DNA of 64,000 bases from Clostridium ganghwense. Its GTDB lineage: Bacteria; Bacillota; Clostridia; Clostridiales; Clostridiaceae. The DNA is taken from NCBI RefSeq assembly GCF_026735165.1, contig NZ_JAPQES010000007.1:124001-188000 (forward strand), written 5' to 3'. A program made the position numbers and the translations under genes. The notes beneath the pieces are model-generated. The model did no database searches. It was not told where the DNA came from and saw only the letters and a program-made list of their open reading frames with translations. Positions 63,556 through 64,000 of the stretch are shown here, piece after piece; position 1 is the first letter of the stretch, and each line of letters begins with the position of its first letter.

Positions 63556-63693
63556 TGATTTAAAAACGAGATACAAATATGTGAAACTTGCAAAATACAA
63601 ACCATATTTTGTAAAATATATAAAAATTACCGAGGGGTTATAAAATGACTTGCAAGAATCAAAAGAATTATACTTCATTTTAGGAGGTGCAAT

Positions 63694-64000
63694 ATGAATG
63701 AAAGAGAGATATTTAATACTGTAATAGTAGTAATAGGCAGTTTTTTTACCTATATTTTTGGAATATGGGATACATGCCTCATAGTATTAGTAGCATTTAT
63801 GAGCCTTGATTACATTACAGGACTTATTGCTGCAATAATTCAAGATAAACTTAACAGCCATATAGGTTTTAAAGGAATATTGAGAAAATCAACTATTTTA
63901 TTAGTACTTATTGTGGCTGTTTTATTAGATAGGTTGCTAAGTAATGGAACTTGGGTGTTCCGTACTATAGTAGCCTATTTTTATATTGGCAATGAAGGAA
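63694..64000 (+). CDS. Phage holin (TcdE-like family), 3' end outside the window
   Basis: About 102 codons are present. Several membrane spans and the family segment FMSLDYITGLIAAIIQDKLNS ... GFKGILRKSTILLVLIVAVLLD identify the toxin secretion/phage lysis holin family. It makes membrane holes that release the endolysin, whose gene should follow beyond the window. GGAGGTGC 6 nt before ATG. Confidence 0.9.
   Translation, partial: MNEREIFNTVIVVIGSFFTYIFGIWDTCLIVLVAFMSLDYITGLIAAIIQDKLNSHIGFKGILRKSTILLVLIVAVLLDRLLSNGTWVFRTIVAYFYIGNEG

Noticed and set aside
63644-63682. 12-codon frame with GAGGGG before the holin.
   Set aside because: Too short to support as a gene; kept only as a possible leader peptide.

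Overview
The window is AT-rich DNA of a Clostridium-type Firmicute: strong AAGGAGG-like ribosome sites, AGA/AAA/ATA-rich codon use, and a gene for an alpha/beta-type spore protein. Almost all of it is one prophage of the long-tailed siphovirus kind. It has entered the host gene yifB/comM (Mg-chelatase-like AAA+ ATPase), whose 5' part remains at 259-1314. At 1-43 is the start of a divergent host gene, probably yraN. The prophage runs from about 1.3 kb to beyond the right edge, so its lysis genes, attR and the 3' part of yifB lie outside.

Layout. (1) 1.3-3.0 kb: large serine integrase on the minus strand, with its promoter and a terminator-like leader hairpin. (2) 3.0-19.9 kb: an accessory region, nearly all on the minus strand. 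It carries membrane proteins, a broken FRG-domain protein, a Ser/Thr kinase, a DUF1828/1829 + DUF6978-like pair, a HEPN-zinc-ribbon protein and an RloC-like ATPase with nuclease-type residues. These are separated by a repeated boundary: a hairpin terminator (T element) followed by a near-identical promoter (P element). Two stand-alone small RNA genes also lie here; one has the 3' and 5' halves of a tRNA in swapped (circularly permuted) order. (3) 20-21 kb: a small gene, the CI-like repressor and the divergent Cro-like regulator, with operators. (4) 21-36 kb: rightward early genes: Com-like zinc finger, SbcC-like ATPase, RecT/Bet, replisome organizer with a probable internal origin, cytosine methyltransferase, SSB, a backward spore-protein gene, AbrB-like regulator, NdpA-like protein, sigma factor, HNH proteins, ArpU-like regulator. 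(5) 36-43.4 kb: a second set of accessory genes with their own terminators and a repeated promoter: PD-(D/E)XK-like nuclease, MazG-like pyrophosphatase, HNH protein, membrane protein, a frameshifted antirepressor and unknowns. (6) 43.5-63.5 kb: late genes in usual order: TerS, TerL, SPP1-like portal, MuF head protein, a PBECR-like toxin candidate, scaffold, decoration, lambda gpE-like capsid, connectors, tail tube, frameshifted tail chaperone, 1827-aa tape measure, Dit, tail-associated protein, fibres. (7) 63.7 kb to the edge: holin, cut by the window.

How it fits together. In the lysogen the repressor should silence the rightward early operon, while minus-strand accessory genes are expressed from their own P promoters. 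They look like interchangeable, mostly defence-type cassettes. On induction, recombination and replication genes run, the sigma and ArpU-like proteins hand over to late transcription, and heads and tails are made. Unusual points: the permuted tRNA-like RNA, the repeat-bounded cassette array, and several genes whose best-supported start codon is ATA, ATT or ATC. All family calls are from reading the sequence; no database search was made.
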